Positions 33,053 through 39,740 of a DNA stretch of 41,793 nt are shown here, piece after piece (the first letter of the stretch is position 1; the number at the start of each line of letters is the position of its first letter). The DNA is from JAWOJB01 sp046484325. Its GTDB lineage: Bacteria > Actinomycetota > Acidimicrobiia > Spongiisociales > ZC4RG35. The position numbers and the translations under genes were made by a program. The notes under the pieces are model-generated. The model did no database searches and was not told the origin of the DNA. It worked only from the letters and a program-made list of their open reading frames with translations. The DNA is taken from NCBI GenBank assembly GCA_046484325.1, contig JAWOJB010000001.1, forward strand, positions 1-41,793, in the 5' to 3' direction.

Positions 33053-33519
33053 TGGGCGTGCACGAGATCACCGACTCGGCCTCTCCGCCGGGGCGCGCCG
33101 GGGTGGCGGCCGCCGAGTTCAACCAGGCGATCACCGAGCCGCTGCTCCGGGGTGCCCTGGAGGCCCTGGAGGAGGCCGGCGTCGTCGACGTGGTCGTGAT
33201 GCGAGTGCCCGGGGCGCTCGAGCTGCCGCTCGCCGCCGATGCGCTGGCCGAGAGCGGTTGTCGACTGGTCGTGGCGGTGGGTGCCGTGATCGAAGGTGAG
33301 ACCGACCACTACGAGGTGGTCGCCCGCGAGTCCGCCCGAGGCCTGATGGACGTGGCGATCAGACGGGGGGTGCCCGTGGGCAACGCCGTCCTGACCGTGC
33401 GCGAGTACCGGCACGCCGTCGAACGGGCCGCCCCCGGCCCGTCGAACAAGGGCCGTGAGGCGGCCGAAGGGGCGGTGCTCCTCGCCCGGCGGCTCGCATC
33501 GCTCCGCAGCGAGTCCTGA
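33052..33519 (+). CDS. ribH: 6,7-dimethyl-8-ribityllumazine synthase
   Basis: Condenses the RibB and RibD products; 155 residues, usually a 60-mer capsid or pentamer. AAAEFNQAITEPLLRGAL with the stacking Phe, VPGALELPLAA, the catalytic His in TDHYEVVARESARG and ERAAPGPSNKG near the C-terminus. The phosphate-side loop reads VIEGET where most homologues have VIRGAT; the Thr is kept. Last gene of the rib run; TGATG overlap with ribBA. Confidence 0.95.
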   Translation: MGVHEITDSASPPGRAGVAAAEFNQAITEPLLRGALEALEEAGVVDVVVMRVPGALELPLAADALAESGCRLVVAVGAVIEGETDHYEVVARESARGLMDVAIRRGVPVGNAVLTVREYRHAVERAAPGPSNKGREAAEGAVLLARRLASLRSES

Positions 33520-33521
33520 CG

Positions 33522-33547
33522 GTTGGCGACCTCTCGGGGCCGCCAAC
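33522..33547 (+). terminator. possible weak terminator after ribH
   Basis: GTTGGCG (33522-33528) and CGCCAAC (33541-33547) pair perfectly over 7 bp with a 12-nt loop, starting 2 nt after the ribH stop. No T-tract. It precedes the infC promoter element at 33560, so it marks a plausible end of the rib transcript. Confidence 0.35.
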
Positions 33548-33559
33548 GGCGCCTCGTGG

Positions 33560-33565
33560 TAGAGT
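33560..33565 (+). promoter_or_regulatory. -10 element (TAGAGT) for infC-rpmI-rplT
   Basis: GGTAGAGT, the same octamer as upstream of mihF. It lies 158 nt before the infC start and immediately before a structured leader. No clear -35. Confidence 0.45.
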
Positions 33566-33571
33566 CCTGCC

Positions 33572-33723
33572 GACATCCGAGGAGAAGCGGAAGCGCGCTG
33601 CTTCCCACCCGGCCGCCTCCGGCGAGCCGAGGTCAGCCCATCGCCCTTCGGGGCGTTCGTGCGTTCGAGCAGCGGCCTCTCGCCGCTGCTCGTTTGTTCG
33701 TGCAATCGACAGGAGGTTCTGCA
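33572..33723 (+). ncRNA. structured infC leader RNA with attenuator-like hairpin
   Basis: About 150 nt without a convincing ORF. Three hairpins are visible. GGAAGC/GCTTCC lies at 33589-33605. CGCCC-UUCG-GGGCG, with an extra-stable UUCG tetraloop, lies at 33642-33655. A perfect 11-bp stem CGAGCAGCGGC/GCCGCTGCTCG lies at 33666-33692 with a 5-nt loop and is followed by TTTGTT. The last looks like an intrinsic terminator placed 31 nt before the infC start. Infer control of the IF3-L35-L20 operon by premature termination; Firmicutes use an L20-binding leader at this operon, but I see no proof of homology to it. Confidence 0.6.
33666..33698 (+). terminator. intrinsic terminator / attenuator hairpin in the infC leader
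   Basis: A perfect 11-bp GC-rich stem (33666-33676 with 33682-33692), loop CTCTC, then TTTGTT. T-rich tails are rare in this genome, which strengthens the call. It lies between the promoter element and the infC ribosome-binding site, so it can only reduce infC transcription. Confidence 0.6.
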
Positions 33724-34284
33724 ATCGCTGAGCTGCGCGTGAATGGATACATCCGGGCCAAAGAGGTCCGGGTGGTGGCCCCGGACGGGACACAGATCGG
33801 GGTCAAGAAACTGTCCGAAGCCCTCTGGCTGGCCGACCAGCTCGGCCTCGACCTCGTCGAGGTGGCGCCAGACGCCAAGCCGCCCGTCTGCCGGCTCATG
33901 GACTACGGCAAGTTCAAGTACGAACAGTCCGTCCGGGATCGCGAAGCTCGCAAGAAGCAGACCCGAACCGTCATCAAAGAGCTCCGGATGAAGACCCGCA
34001 TCGACGACCACGACTTCGACATGCAGAGCCGTCGGGTGACCGACTTCCTCACGAGCGGCGACAAGGTCAAGGTGACCGTCCGCTTCCGGGGGCGCGAGCA
34101 GGAGCGCCCGCAGTTCGGCCAGCAGCTCCTGGAGCGCCTCGCCCAGAGCGTCGAGGAGGTCGGGGTGGTCGAGCAGATGCCGCAGCTCGAGGGCCGCTCG
34201 ATGACGATGGTGCTGGCGCCGACCAGGCGACCCCGGCCAAGGGTGCAGGACACCGGCTCCGACCAGGACGAGCCGGCGAGCTGA
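33724..34284 (+). CDS. infC: translation initiation factor IF-3 (apparent AUC start codon)
   Basis: Keeps ribosomal subunits apart and proofreads initiation; 186 residues. LRVNGYIRAKEVRVVAPDG and DLVEVAPDAKPPVCRLMDYG begin the N-domain. The C-domain has KELRMKTRIDDHDFDMQ and KVKVTVRFRGRE. A perfect AGGAGG (33711-33716) stands 7 nt before ATC 33724, and no ATG, GTG or TTG is well placed: GTG 33739 is 22 nt from the site and GTG 33700 lies before it. E. coli infC starts with AUU, which lets IF3 repress itself; the same logic is inferred here. Followed by rpmI and rplT. Confidence 0.9.
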   Translation: MAELRVNGYIRAKEVRVVAPDGTQIGVKKLSEALWLADQLGLDLVEVAPDAKPPVCRLMDYGKFKYEQSVRDREARKKQTRTVIKELRMKTRIDDHDFDMQSRRVTDFLTSGDKVKVTVRFRGREQERPQFGQQLLERLAQSVEEVGVVEQMPQLEGRSMTMVLAPTRRPRPRVQDTGSDQDEPAS

Positions 34285-34293
34285 GGAGGACTC

Positions 34294-34488
34294 GTGCCGA
34301 AGATGAAGACCCACCGCGGCGCAGCCAAGCGCATCAAGGTGACCGGCTCCGGCCGGCTCATGCGCCGTCGCGCCGGACGCGGGCACTACCGGCTCGCCAA
34401 GGGAAAGGGGCGCTTCCGGCGTCTCGACGGCATGGCCGAGCTCACCCCGGGCGATGGCAAGGCCGCCAAGCGGATGTTGGGGTTGTGA
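34294..34488 (+). CDS. rpmI: 50S ribosomal protein L35
   Basis: 64 residues, very basic. PKMKTHRGAAKRIKVTGSG and the internal RRRAGRGHYRLAKGKGRFRR are the L35 pattern. GTG start with AGGAGG 4 nt upstream; the site begins at the last base of the infC stop. Second gene of the infC-rpmI-rplT operon. Confidence 0.95.
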   Translation: MPKMKTHRGAAKRIKVTGSGRLMRRRAGRGHYRLAKGKGRFRRLDGMAELTPGDGKAAKRMLGL

Positions 34489-34501
34489 GGGAGGACGCAC
34501 C

Positions 34502-34858
34502 ATGGCACGAGTGAAACGCGCCGTCCACGCCAAGAAGAAGCACCGCAAGGTTCTCGACCGCGCCAAGGGATACAAGGGCGCCCGCAGCCGTCGCTTCCGC
34601 ACCGCCAACGAGCAGGTCATGCAGGCGATGCAGGACTCCTACCGCGACCGTCGCGCCCGCAAGGGCGAGTTCCGGCGGTTGTGGATCGCCCGGATCAACG
34701 CAGCCTCGCGTACGCACGGGATGAGCTACTCCCAGTTCATCGCCGGCCTCAAGGCCGCCGAGGTCGACGTCGATCGAAAGATGCTCGCCGATCTGGCGGT
34801 GAACGACCCCGGCGCGTTCGCCCAACTGGTCGAGCTCGCCAAGGCGAGCGGCGAGTAG
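34502..34858 (+). CDS. rplT: 50S ribosomal protein L20
   Basis: 118 residues. ARVKRAVHAKKKHRKVLDRA, YKGARSRRFRTANEQVM and RRLWIARINAASRTHGMSYS are the L20 signature, and the length is normal. The ATG at 34502 is chosen over an earlier in-frame ATG because GGGAGG lies 7 nt upstream and the protein starts at the conserved MARVKR. L20 needs early assembly on 23S rRNA and represses this operon in other bacteria. Confidence 0.96.
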   Translation: MARVKRAVHAKKKHRKVLDRAKGYKGARSRRFRTANEQVMQAMQDSYRDRRARKGEFRRLWIARINAASRTHGMSYSQFIAGLKAAEVDVDRKMLADLAVNDPGAFAQLVELAKASGE

Positions 34859-34890
34859 CCCGGGGTGGCCGGCCGGCCGGCGGCCGGGTC

Positions 34891-35658
34891 ATGGACCCCA
34901 TCACCTCCACCCGCAACCCGAGGATCGCGGCCGCGCTCCGTCTCCGGCGGACCCGCGAGCGACGCCTGACCGCCTCCACGCTGCTCGAGGGGCCGCATCT
35001 CCTCGCCGCCGCCGCCGAGGCCGGGGCCGATGTGCGACTCGTGTTCCACCTCGCCGACGACCAGCGGTCGGTCGATCTTGCCCACCGGTTGGGAGCCGAG
35101 GCCGTACCGGTCGATCCGGGGATACTGACCCGTCTCGCTCCCACCGAGCACCCACGCGGCCCGGTGGCCGTGCTCGGGATCCCCGCCGGTCGGGCCCCGA
35201 CCCGGGACGTGCTGTTCCTCGAGGTCACCGATCCCGGGAATGCCGGCACCCTGATCCGCACCGCCACCGCCTTCGGCTTCGACGTCGTCGTCGCCGACGG
35301 GGCGGTCGATCCGTGGTCGCCCAAGGTGCTGCGCGCTGCCGCCGGGGCACACTTCTCGACGCGTATCGCCTCCGGAGCCCTACCCGCCGGGTGGGGGATC
35401 GTCGCCACCCTCGTCCAAGGGGGCAGGTCGCCCGCCGAGCTGGCCGAGGCCCTCGATCCGGCTCGCCGGTGGGGGATCGCGATCGGGAGCGAGGCCCACG
35501 GCTTGAGCCCTGCCATGGTCGACCGGAGCGACGTGCAGGTGACCATCCCCACGACCGGGGACGTCGAGAGCCTCAACGCCGCCGTGGCCGGCGCCGTGGT
35601 GGCCTACGAGCTCTCGAGGTGGCGGACCAGGGTCGGGACCCCCGGGGCGGACGGGTAA
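34891..35658 (+). CDS. SpoU/TrmH-family RNA 2'-O-methyltransferase
   Basis: 255 residues. An N-terminal substrate-binding domain (STRNPRIAAALRLRRTRERR, LLEGPHLLAAA) is followed by the knotted SPOUT domain with the three motifs DPGNAGTLIRTA, IGSEAHGLS and IPTTGDVESLNAAVAGAVVAYE. Homologues between rplT and pheS in actinobacteria are annotated as 23S rRNA methyltransferases (TsnR/RlmB-like); the exact nucleotide cannot be told. The ATG follows a GC-rich GGCCGGCC repeat without a Shine-Dalgarno site. The TAA stop lies within the pheS -10 element. Confidence 0.88.
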   Translation: MDPITSTRNPRIAAALRLRRTRERRLTASTLLEGPHLLAAAAEAGADVRLVFHLADDQRSVDLAHRLGAEAVPVDPGILTRLAPTEHPRGPVAVLGIPAGRAPTRDVLFLEVTDPGNAGTLIRTATAFGFDVVVADGAVDPWSPKVLRAAAGAHFSTRIASGALPAGWGIVATLVQGGRSPAELAEALDPARRWGIAIGSEAHGLSPAMVDRSDVQVTIPTTGDVESLNAAVAGAVVAYELSRWRTRVGTPGADG

Positions 35659-35661
35659 CCT
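35656..35661 (+). promoter_or_regulatory. -10 element (TAACCT) for pheS-pheT, overlapping a stop codon
   Basis: GGGTAACCT ends 9 nt before the pheS ATG; its TAA is the stop of the methyltransferase gene. No Shine-Dalgarno site is present, so leaderless pheST mRNA is likely. There is no room for a T-box or attenuator. Confidence 0.5.
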
Positions 35662-35670
35662 GCCGGATCC

Positions 35671-36708
35671 ATGCAATCCCTCGACGACCTCGTCGCCGCC
35701 GCCCCCGACCGGGTGGCGGCCGCCACCTCCCTCGAGGAGTTGGAACTCCTCGAGGGCGAGTTGGTGGGGCGGCGCTCGGTGCTGGCCGAGGCGCAGCGAT
35801 CGATCGCCGGCCTGCCGGCCGAGGAGCGGCCCGCCGCCGGCAAGTCGCTGCAGGAGGCTCGGACGACCCTCACCGCGCTCATCGCCGGCCGCCGGGGGAT
35901 GCTCGAGGTCGAGGCCGAGAACCGGCTGCTCGAGGCCGATCGGGTGGATGTCACCCTCGAACGCGCCCGCCTCGCCGAGGGTCACCTCCACACGATCCAG
36001 CAGACGATCGACGAGGTCTGTGAGATCTTCATCGGACTCGGCTACGCCGTCGCCGAAGGGCCCGAGGCCGAGCTCGCCTGGTACAACTTCGATGCGCTCA
36101 ACACGCCTCCGACCCACCCGAGCCGGCTGGAGTCGGACACCCTCTACCTGGAGTGGGGGGATCCCGCCGACGAGGTGCTGCTGCGCACCCACACGTCGCC
36201 GATGCAGGGCCGCTACATGGAGCTGCACGAGCCGCCCGTGTACGTCGTCGTGCCCGGCAAGACCTATCGCTCCGACACGCCGGACGCCACCCACTCGCCG
36301 ATGTTCCACCAGATCGAAGGGCTGGCGGTCGACGAGGGGATCACGATGGCCGACCTCAAGGGGACCCTCGCCCACTTCGCCCGCGAATTCTTCGGCCCCG
36401 GCCGGAGGATCCGGCTGTTGCCCCACTTCTTCCCCTTCACCGAACCGTCGGCCGAGATGCACACGTCGTGTTTCGCATGTGACGGTGGGGGAGTGTGCCG
36501 CGTGTGTGGGGGCACCGGGTGGATCGAGCTCATGGGTTGCGGCATGGTGGATCCCAACGTGTTCGAGGCCGTCGGGTACGACCCGGCGGCCGTCACCGGC
36601 TTCGCCTTCGGCATGGGGGTGGAGCGGCTCGCCCAGGTCCGTCACGGCGTCAGCCCCCTCCGGCACTACTTCGAATCCGACCTTCGCGTGTTGAGGCAGT
36701 TCCGATGA
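35671..36708 (+). CDS. pheS: phenylalanyl-tRNA synthetase alpha subunit
   Basis: Catalytic subunit of the alpha2-beta2 class II enzyme; 345 residues. An N-terminal coiled coil (residues about 1-90) binds tRNA. Class II motif 2 reads KTYRSDTPDATHSPMFHQIEGL, and motif 3 reads FGMGVERLAQVRHG. A four-cysteine patch (CFACDGGGVCRVCGGTGWIEL) sits in the catalytic domain, as in some other bacterial PheS proteins, and could bind zinc. Coupled to pheT by ATGA. Confidence 0.97.
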   Translation: MQSLDDLVAAAPDRVAAATSLEELELLEGELVGRRSVLAEAQRSIAGLPAEERPAAGKSLQEARTTLTALIAGRRGMLEVEAENRLLEADRVDVTLERARLAEGHLHTIQQTIDEVCEIFIGLGYAVAEGPEAELAWYNFDALNTPPTHPSRLESDTLYLEWGDPADEVLLRTHTSPMQGRYMELHEPPVYVVVPGKTYRSDTPDATHSPMFHQIEGLAVDEGITMADLKGTLAHFAREFFGPGRRIRLLPHFFPFTEPSAEMHTSCFACDGGGVCRVCGGTGWIELMGCGMVDPNVFEAVGYDPAAVTGFAFGMGVERLAQVRHGVSPLRHYFESDLRVLRQFR

Positions 36709-39104
36709 GAGTCCCGCTGCGCTGGCTGCACGACTACGTGGAGCCGCCCACCGACGACCCCGAGGAGCTGGCGTCCGTCTTCGAATCCCTCGGCCACGAG
36801 GTCGAGGGCATCGACCACCTCCCGCTCGACTTCTCGGGTGTGGTCACGGGGCGCGTCGAGGGGATCACCCTCCATCCCGAGGCGAGCAAGGTCCGGCTCT
36901 GCTCGGTGACCACCGGTCGGGGGACGACCGAGGTCTGGTGCGGCGCCTGGAACTTCGAGGAGGGGGCGGTCGTCGCCTATGGGCCCCCCGGAGCGGCGCT
37001 CGCCGGTGGCTTCCAACTGGGTGTGAGGAGGATGTTCGGCGTCGACTCCAACGGGATGATCTGCTCGGAGCGCGAGCTCGGTCTCGGCGACGACCACACC
37101 GGGATCCTCGTGCTCGACCCCTCCACCGAGATCGGCGTCGACTTCGCCTCGCTGGTCGAGCGCCCCGACTGGGTGCTCGACGTCTCGATCACCCCCAACC
37201 GACCGGATGTGATGTCCCTCGTGGGCGTGGCTCGTGAGCTCGCCGCCTACTACGAGATCCCGTACCGGCTGCCCGACCACACCGTGGCAGAAGCCACCGT
37301 GACGAGCCAGGCCAGGGTGCGCATCGACGACCCCTCCGGCTGCTATCGCTTCAACGGTCGTGAGGTGAGCGATGTCACGGTGCGGCCGTCGCCCCTCCGG
37401 TTGCGGCAGCGGCTGCGGGCGGCAGGAGTCCGGCCGATCTCGAACGTCGTGGACGTCACCAACTACGTCATGCTCGAACTGGGCCAACCCCTGCACGCGT
37501 TCGACCTCGACCGGGTGGCCGGCGAACAGCTCGTCGTCCGGTGGGCCGCAGCGGGGGAGCGGCTGACCACCCTCGACGGAGTCGAGCGGACCCTCACGCC
37601 CGACGATCTCGTGGTGGCCGATGCCGAGCGCGCCTCGGCCCTCGCCGGCACGATGGGAGGGGAGGACTCGGAGGTGTCGGATGCCACCACCAGGGTCTAC
37701 ATCGAAGGGGCCGCCTGGGATCCGCCCACCGTGATGTACATGTCCCGCCGCCACAACCTCCGTTCGGAGGCGTCTGCCCGGTTCGAGCGGGGGGTGGACC
37801 CGGGCCTCGGGCCGATGGCCGTATCCCGGGCGGCGCGGCTCATGGCCGAGCTCACCGGGGGCAGCCCGCTCGCCGGTGCCCAGGACGTCGTGGCGGTGGA
37901 GATTCCGCCGCACCGGATCGTCCTGACCACCCATGACGTCACGCGCGTGCTGGGGCCGGGCTTCGATCCGCCCGCCATCGCCGGACTCCTCGGCCGGCTC
38001 GGCCTGACGACCGAGGGCGACGACCCGATGAGCGTGACCGTGCCCACGTATCGACGCGACCTCACCCGGCCGATCGACCTCGTGGAGGAGATCGCCCGCC
38101 TCCACGGATACGACCGTTTCGGCGAGTCCATCCCCTTCGGACGGGGTGGCGGCTGGACGGTCGAGCAGATTCAGGCCGGGCGCCTCCGGGCCGCGCTCAC
38201 CGGTCTCGGGCTCTCCCAATCCATCCCCCTCAGCTTCATGCGACTCGACGATCTCGACGCCCTCGGCATCCCCGACGGCGACCCCCGCCGGCTCACAGTC
38301 AGGGTTCGCAACCCGCTGCGCGAGGAGGAGTCCGCGCTCCGCACCACGCTGCTCCCAGGCCTGCTGCGGGCCGCCCGCCACAATCTGGCCCAGGGGACCG
38401 CCGACGTCGCCCTCTTCGAGACGGGCAAGGTGTTCTTCGACGAGACCTCGGAGGAGCACCCGAGGCTCCCCGACCAACCCGATCACCTCGGATTCGTGAT
38501 GATCGGCAGGTTTGGCGACGACTCGCTGGGGACCCCGGCTCGCCCCGTCGACGTCTACACGGCCACCGCCGTCTGGCGGGTGATCGCAGATCGGCTCGAC
38601 GTCGAGAACTGGGATCTCGAGGCAGCCGGGTTCCCCGGCCTGCACCCCGGACGGACCGCCCGCATCGTCGTCGCCGGGCAACCCGTGGGACACCTCGGCG
38701 AGCTCCACCCGGCCACCGCCCGGGCCTTCGAACTGCCCGTGCGGGTGGCGGTGGGCGAGCTCGCCCTCGCCCCCCTCACCCGCGAACGGCCCCACTGGCA
38801 GTTCCGTGAACCCTCGGCATTCCCCCCGACGACCTTCGACCTCGCCTTCCAGCTCCCCCTCGACGTGCCGGCCCGCTCGCTGCTCGAGGCCACCGGCTCC
38901 GCTGCGGGCGACCTGCTCGAGCGAGTCGAGGTCTTCGACGAGTACACCGGTACCGGTCTCCCGCCGGCTACCAAGAGCCTGGCCCTCTCCTTCGTCCTGC
39001 GGGCCCCGGACCGCACGCTCACGGGGGAGGAGGCGGCCGCCATCCGGCGCTCGATGGTCGAGGCAGCCGGTGGCTTGGGAGGGCTGCTCAGGGGGAAGCT
39101 GTGA
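36705..39104 (+). CDS. pheT: phenylalanyl-tRNA synthetase beta subunit
   Basis: 799 residues. MRVPLRWLHDYV begins the protein; a tRNA-binding (EMAP/Myf-like) domain follows (residues about 40-150), then the B3/4 editing domain (NVVDVTNYVMLELGQPLHAFD), B5 (PTYRRDLTRPIDLVEEIARLHGY), the class II-like core and the C-terminal FDX-ACB domain (PSAFPPTTFDLAFQL, then ATKSLALSFVLRAPDRTLT). All expected domains are present. ATGA overlap with pheS. Confidence 0.97.
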   Translation: MRVPLRWLHDYVEPPTDDPEELASVFESLGHEVEGIDHLPLDFSGVVTGRVEGITLHPEASKVRLCSVTTGRGTTEVWCGAWNFEEGAVVAYGPPGAALAGGFQLGVRRMFGVDSNGMICSERELGLGDDHTGILVLDPSTEIGVDFASLVERPDWVLDVSITPNRPDVMSLVGVARELAAYYEIPYRLPDHTVAEATVTSQARVRIDDPSGCYRFNGREVSDVTVRPSPLRLRQRLRAAGVRPISNVVDVTNYVMLELGQPLHAFDLDRVAGEQLVVRWAAAGERLTTLDGVERTLTPDDLVVADAERASALAGTMGGEDSEVSDATTRVYIEGAAWDPPTVMYMSRRHNLRSEASARFERGVDPGLGPMAVSRAARLMAELTGGSPLAGAQDVVAVEIPPHRIVLTTHDVTRVLGPGFDPPAIAGLLGRLGLTTEGDDPMSVTVPTYRRDLTRPIDLVEEIARLHGYDRFGESIPFGRGGGWTVEQIQAGRLRAALTGLGLSQSIPLSFMRLDDLDALGIPDGDPRRLTVRVRNPLREEESALRTTLLPGLLRAARHNLAQGTADVALFETGKVFFDETSEEHPRLPDQPDHLGFVMIGRFGDDSLGTPARPVDVYTATAVWRVIADRLDVENWDLEAAGFPGLHPGRTARIVVAGQPVGHLGELHPATARAFELPVRVAVGELALAPLTRERPHWQFREPSAFPPTTFDLAFQLPLDVPARSLLEATGSAAGDLLERVEVFDEYTGTGLPPATKSLALSFVLRAPDRTLTGEEAAAIRRSMVEAAGGLGGLLRGKL

Positions 39105-39150
39105 CGCCGTCGACGGCCGACGGGCCCCGCCCGGCCGCCGATCTCCTGGG

Positions 39151-39714
39151 GTGAACCGCGGCTCCGACATCTTCGCGGGCCCGGTCGAGCAAGTCGCCCC
39201 ACGGTTGCTCGGAATGATCCTCACGAGCCGGATCGAGGGATTCGAGTGCTCTGTGGCGCTCACCGAGGTCGAGGCCTACGGGCCCCAGGACCCGGCCAGC
39301 CACTCGTTCCGGGGCCGAACACCCCGCAACCGGACCATGTTCGGCTCGCCGGGCCATCTCTACGTGTATCGCTCGTACGGCATCCACTGGTGTGCCAACC
39401 TCGTCACCGGATCGGAGGGGGAGGGCGCCGCCGTCCTGTTGCGGGCAGGCGTGCCCGTCTCCGGGGCCCTCACCATGATCCATCGGCGGGGCCGTGAGGA
39501 CCATCTCGTCGACGGGCCCGGCAAGTTGTGCCAGGCGCTGGCCATCGACGGGACCCACGACGGTCTCGACGTGCTGGACCCGGAGTCGCCGGTCGGCCTC
39601 GCCCCCGGTCGGCCGGTCCCCTCCTGGACGACGACCCCCCGGATCGGCCTCACCCGGGGAAACCACCTCCCCTGGCGATTCGTCGCCGACGGGCCCGCCG
39701 ACCTCCCCGACTAA
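39151..39714 (+). CDS. mpg: 3-methyladenine DNA glycosylase (AAG/MPG family)
   Basis: Removes alkylated purines in base-excision repair; about 187 residues. TEVEAYGPQDPASHSF holds the catalytic Glu, and GHLYVYRSYGIHWCANLVTG is the intercalating and recognition segment. GPGKLCQAL and RIGLTRGNHLPWRF complete the fold. GTG 39151 is the likely start, with only weak ribosome-binding sequence. The TAA stop is part of the tyrS -10 element. mpg next to tyrS is also the mycobacterial order. Confidence 0.92.
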   Translation: MNRGSDIFAGPVEQVAPRLLGMILTSRIEGFECSVALTEVEAYGPQDPASHSFRGRTPRNRTMFGSPGHLYVYRSYGIHWCANLVTGSEGEGAAVLLRAGVPVSGALTMIHRRGREDHLVDGPGKLCQALAIDGTHDGLDVLDPESPVGLAPGRPVPSWTTTPRIGLTRGNHLPWRFVADGPADLPD

Positions 39715-39717
39715 CCT
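39712..39717 (+). promoter_or_regulatory. -10 element (TAACCT) for tyrS, overlapping the mpg stop
   Basis: TAACCT whose TAA is the mpg stop codon, 23 nt before the tyrS GTG. The short leader retains GGAGG at 39730-39734. Confidence 0.45.
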
Positions 39718-39740
39718 CCGTCCACCCCCGGAGGTTCTCG

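Noticed and set aside
33292..33312. VIEGET in lumazine synthase as an inactivating change
   Set aside because: The catalytic His, the phosphate-site Thr, the stacking Phe and the C-terminal Arg are all kept, and it is the only ribH of a complete operon.
33659..33742. GTG-initiated 27-codon upstream ORF through the infC attenuator hairpin
   Set aside because: No ribosome-binding site and no codon signature of a regulatory leader peptide. It seems to be a by-product of the hairpin sequence.
34862..34888. GGCCGGCCGGCGGCCGG repeat after rplT as a terminator
   Set aside because: It is self-complementary but short, in several competing registers, with no T-tract; the methyltransferase gene follows directly.
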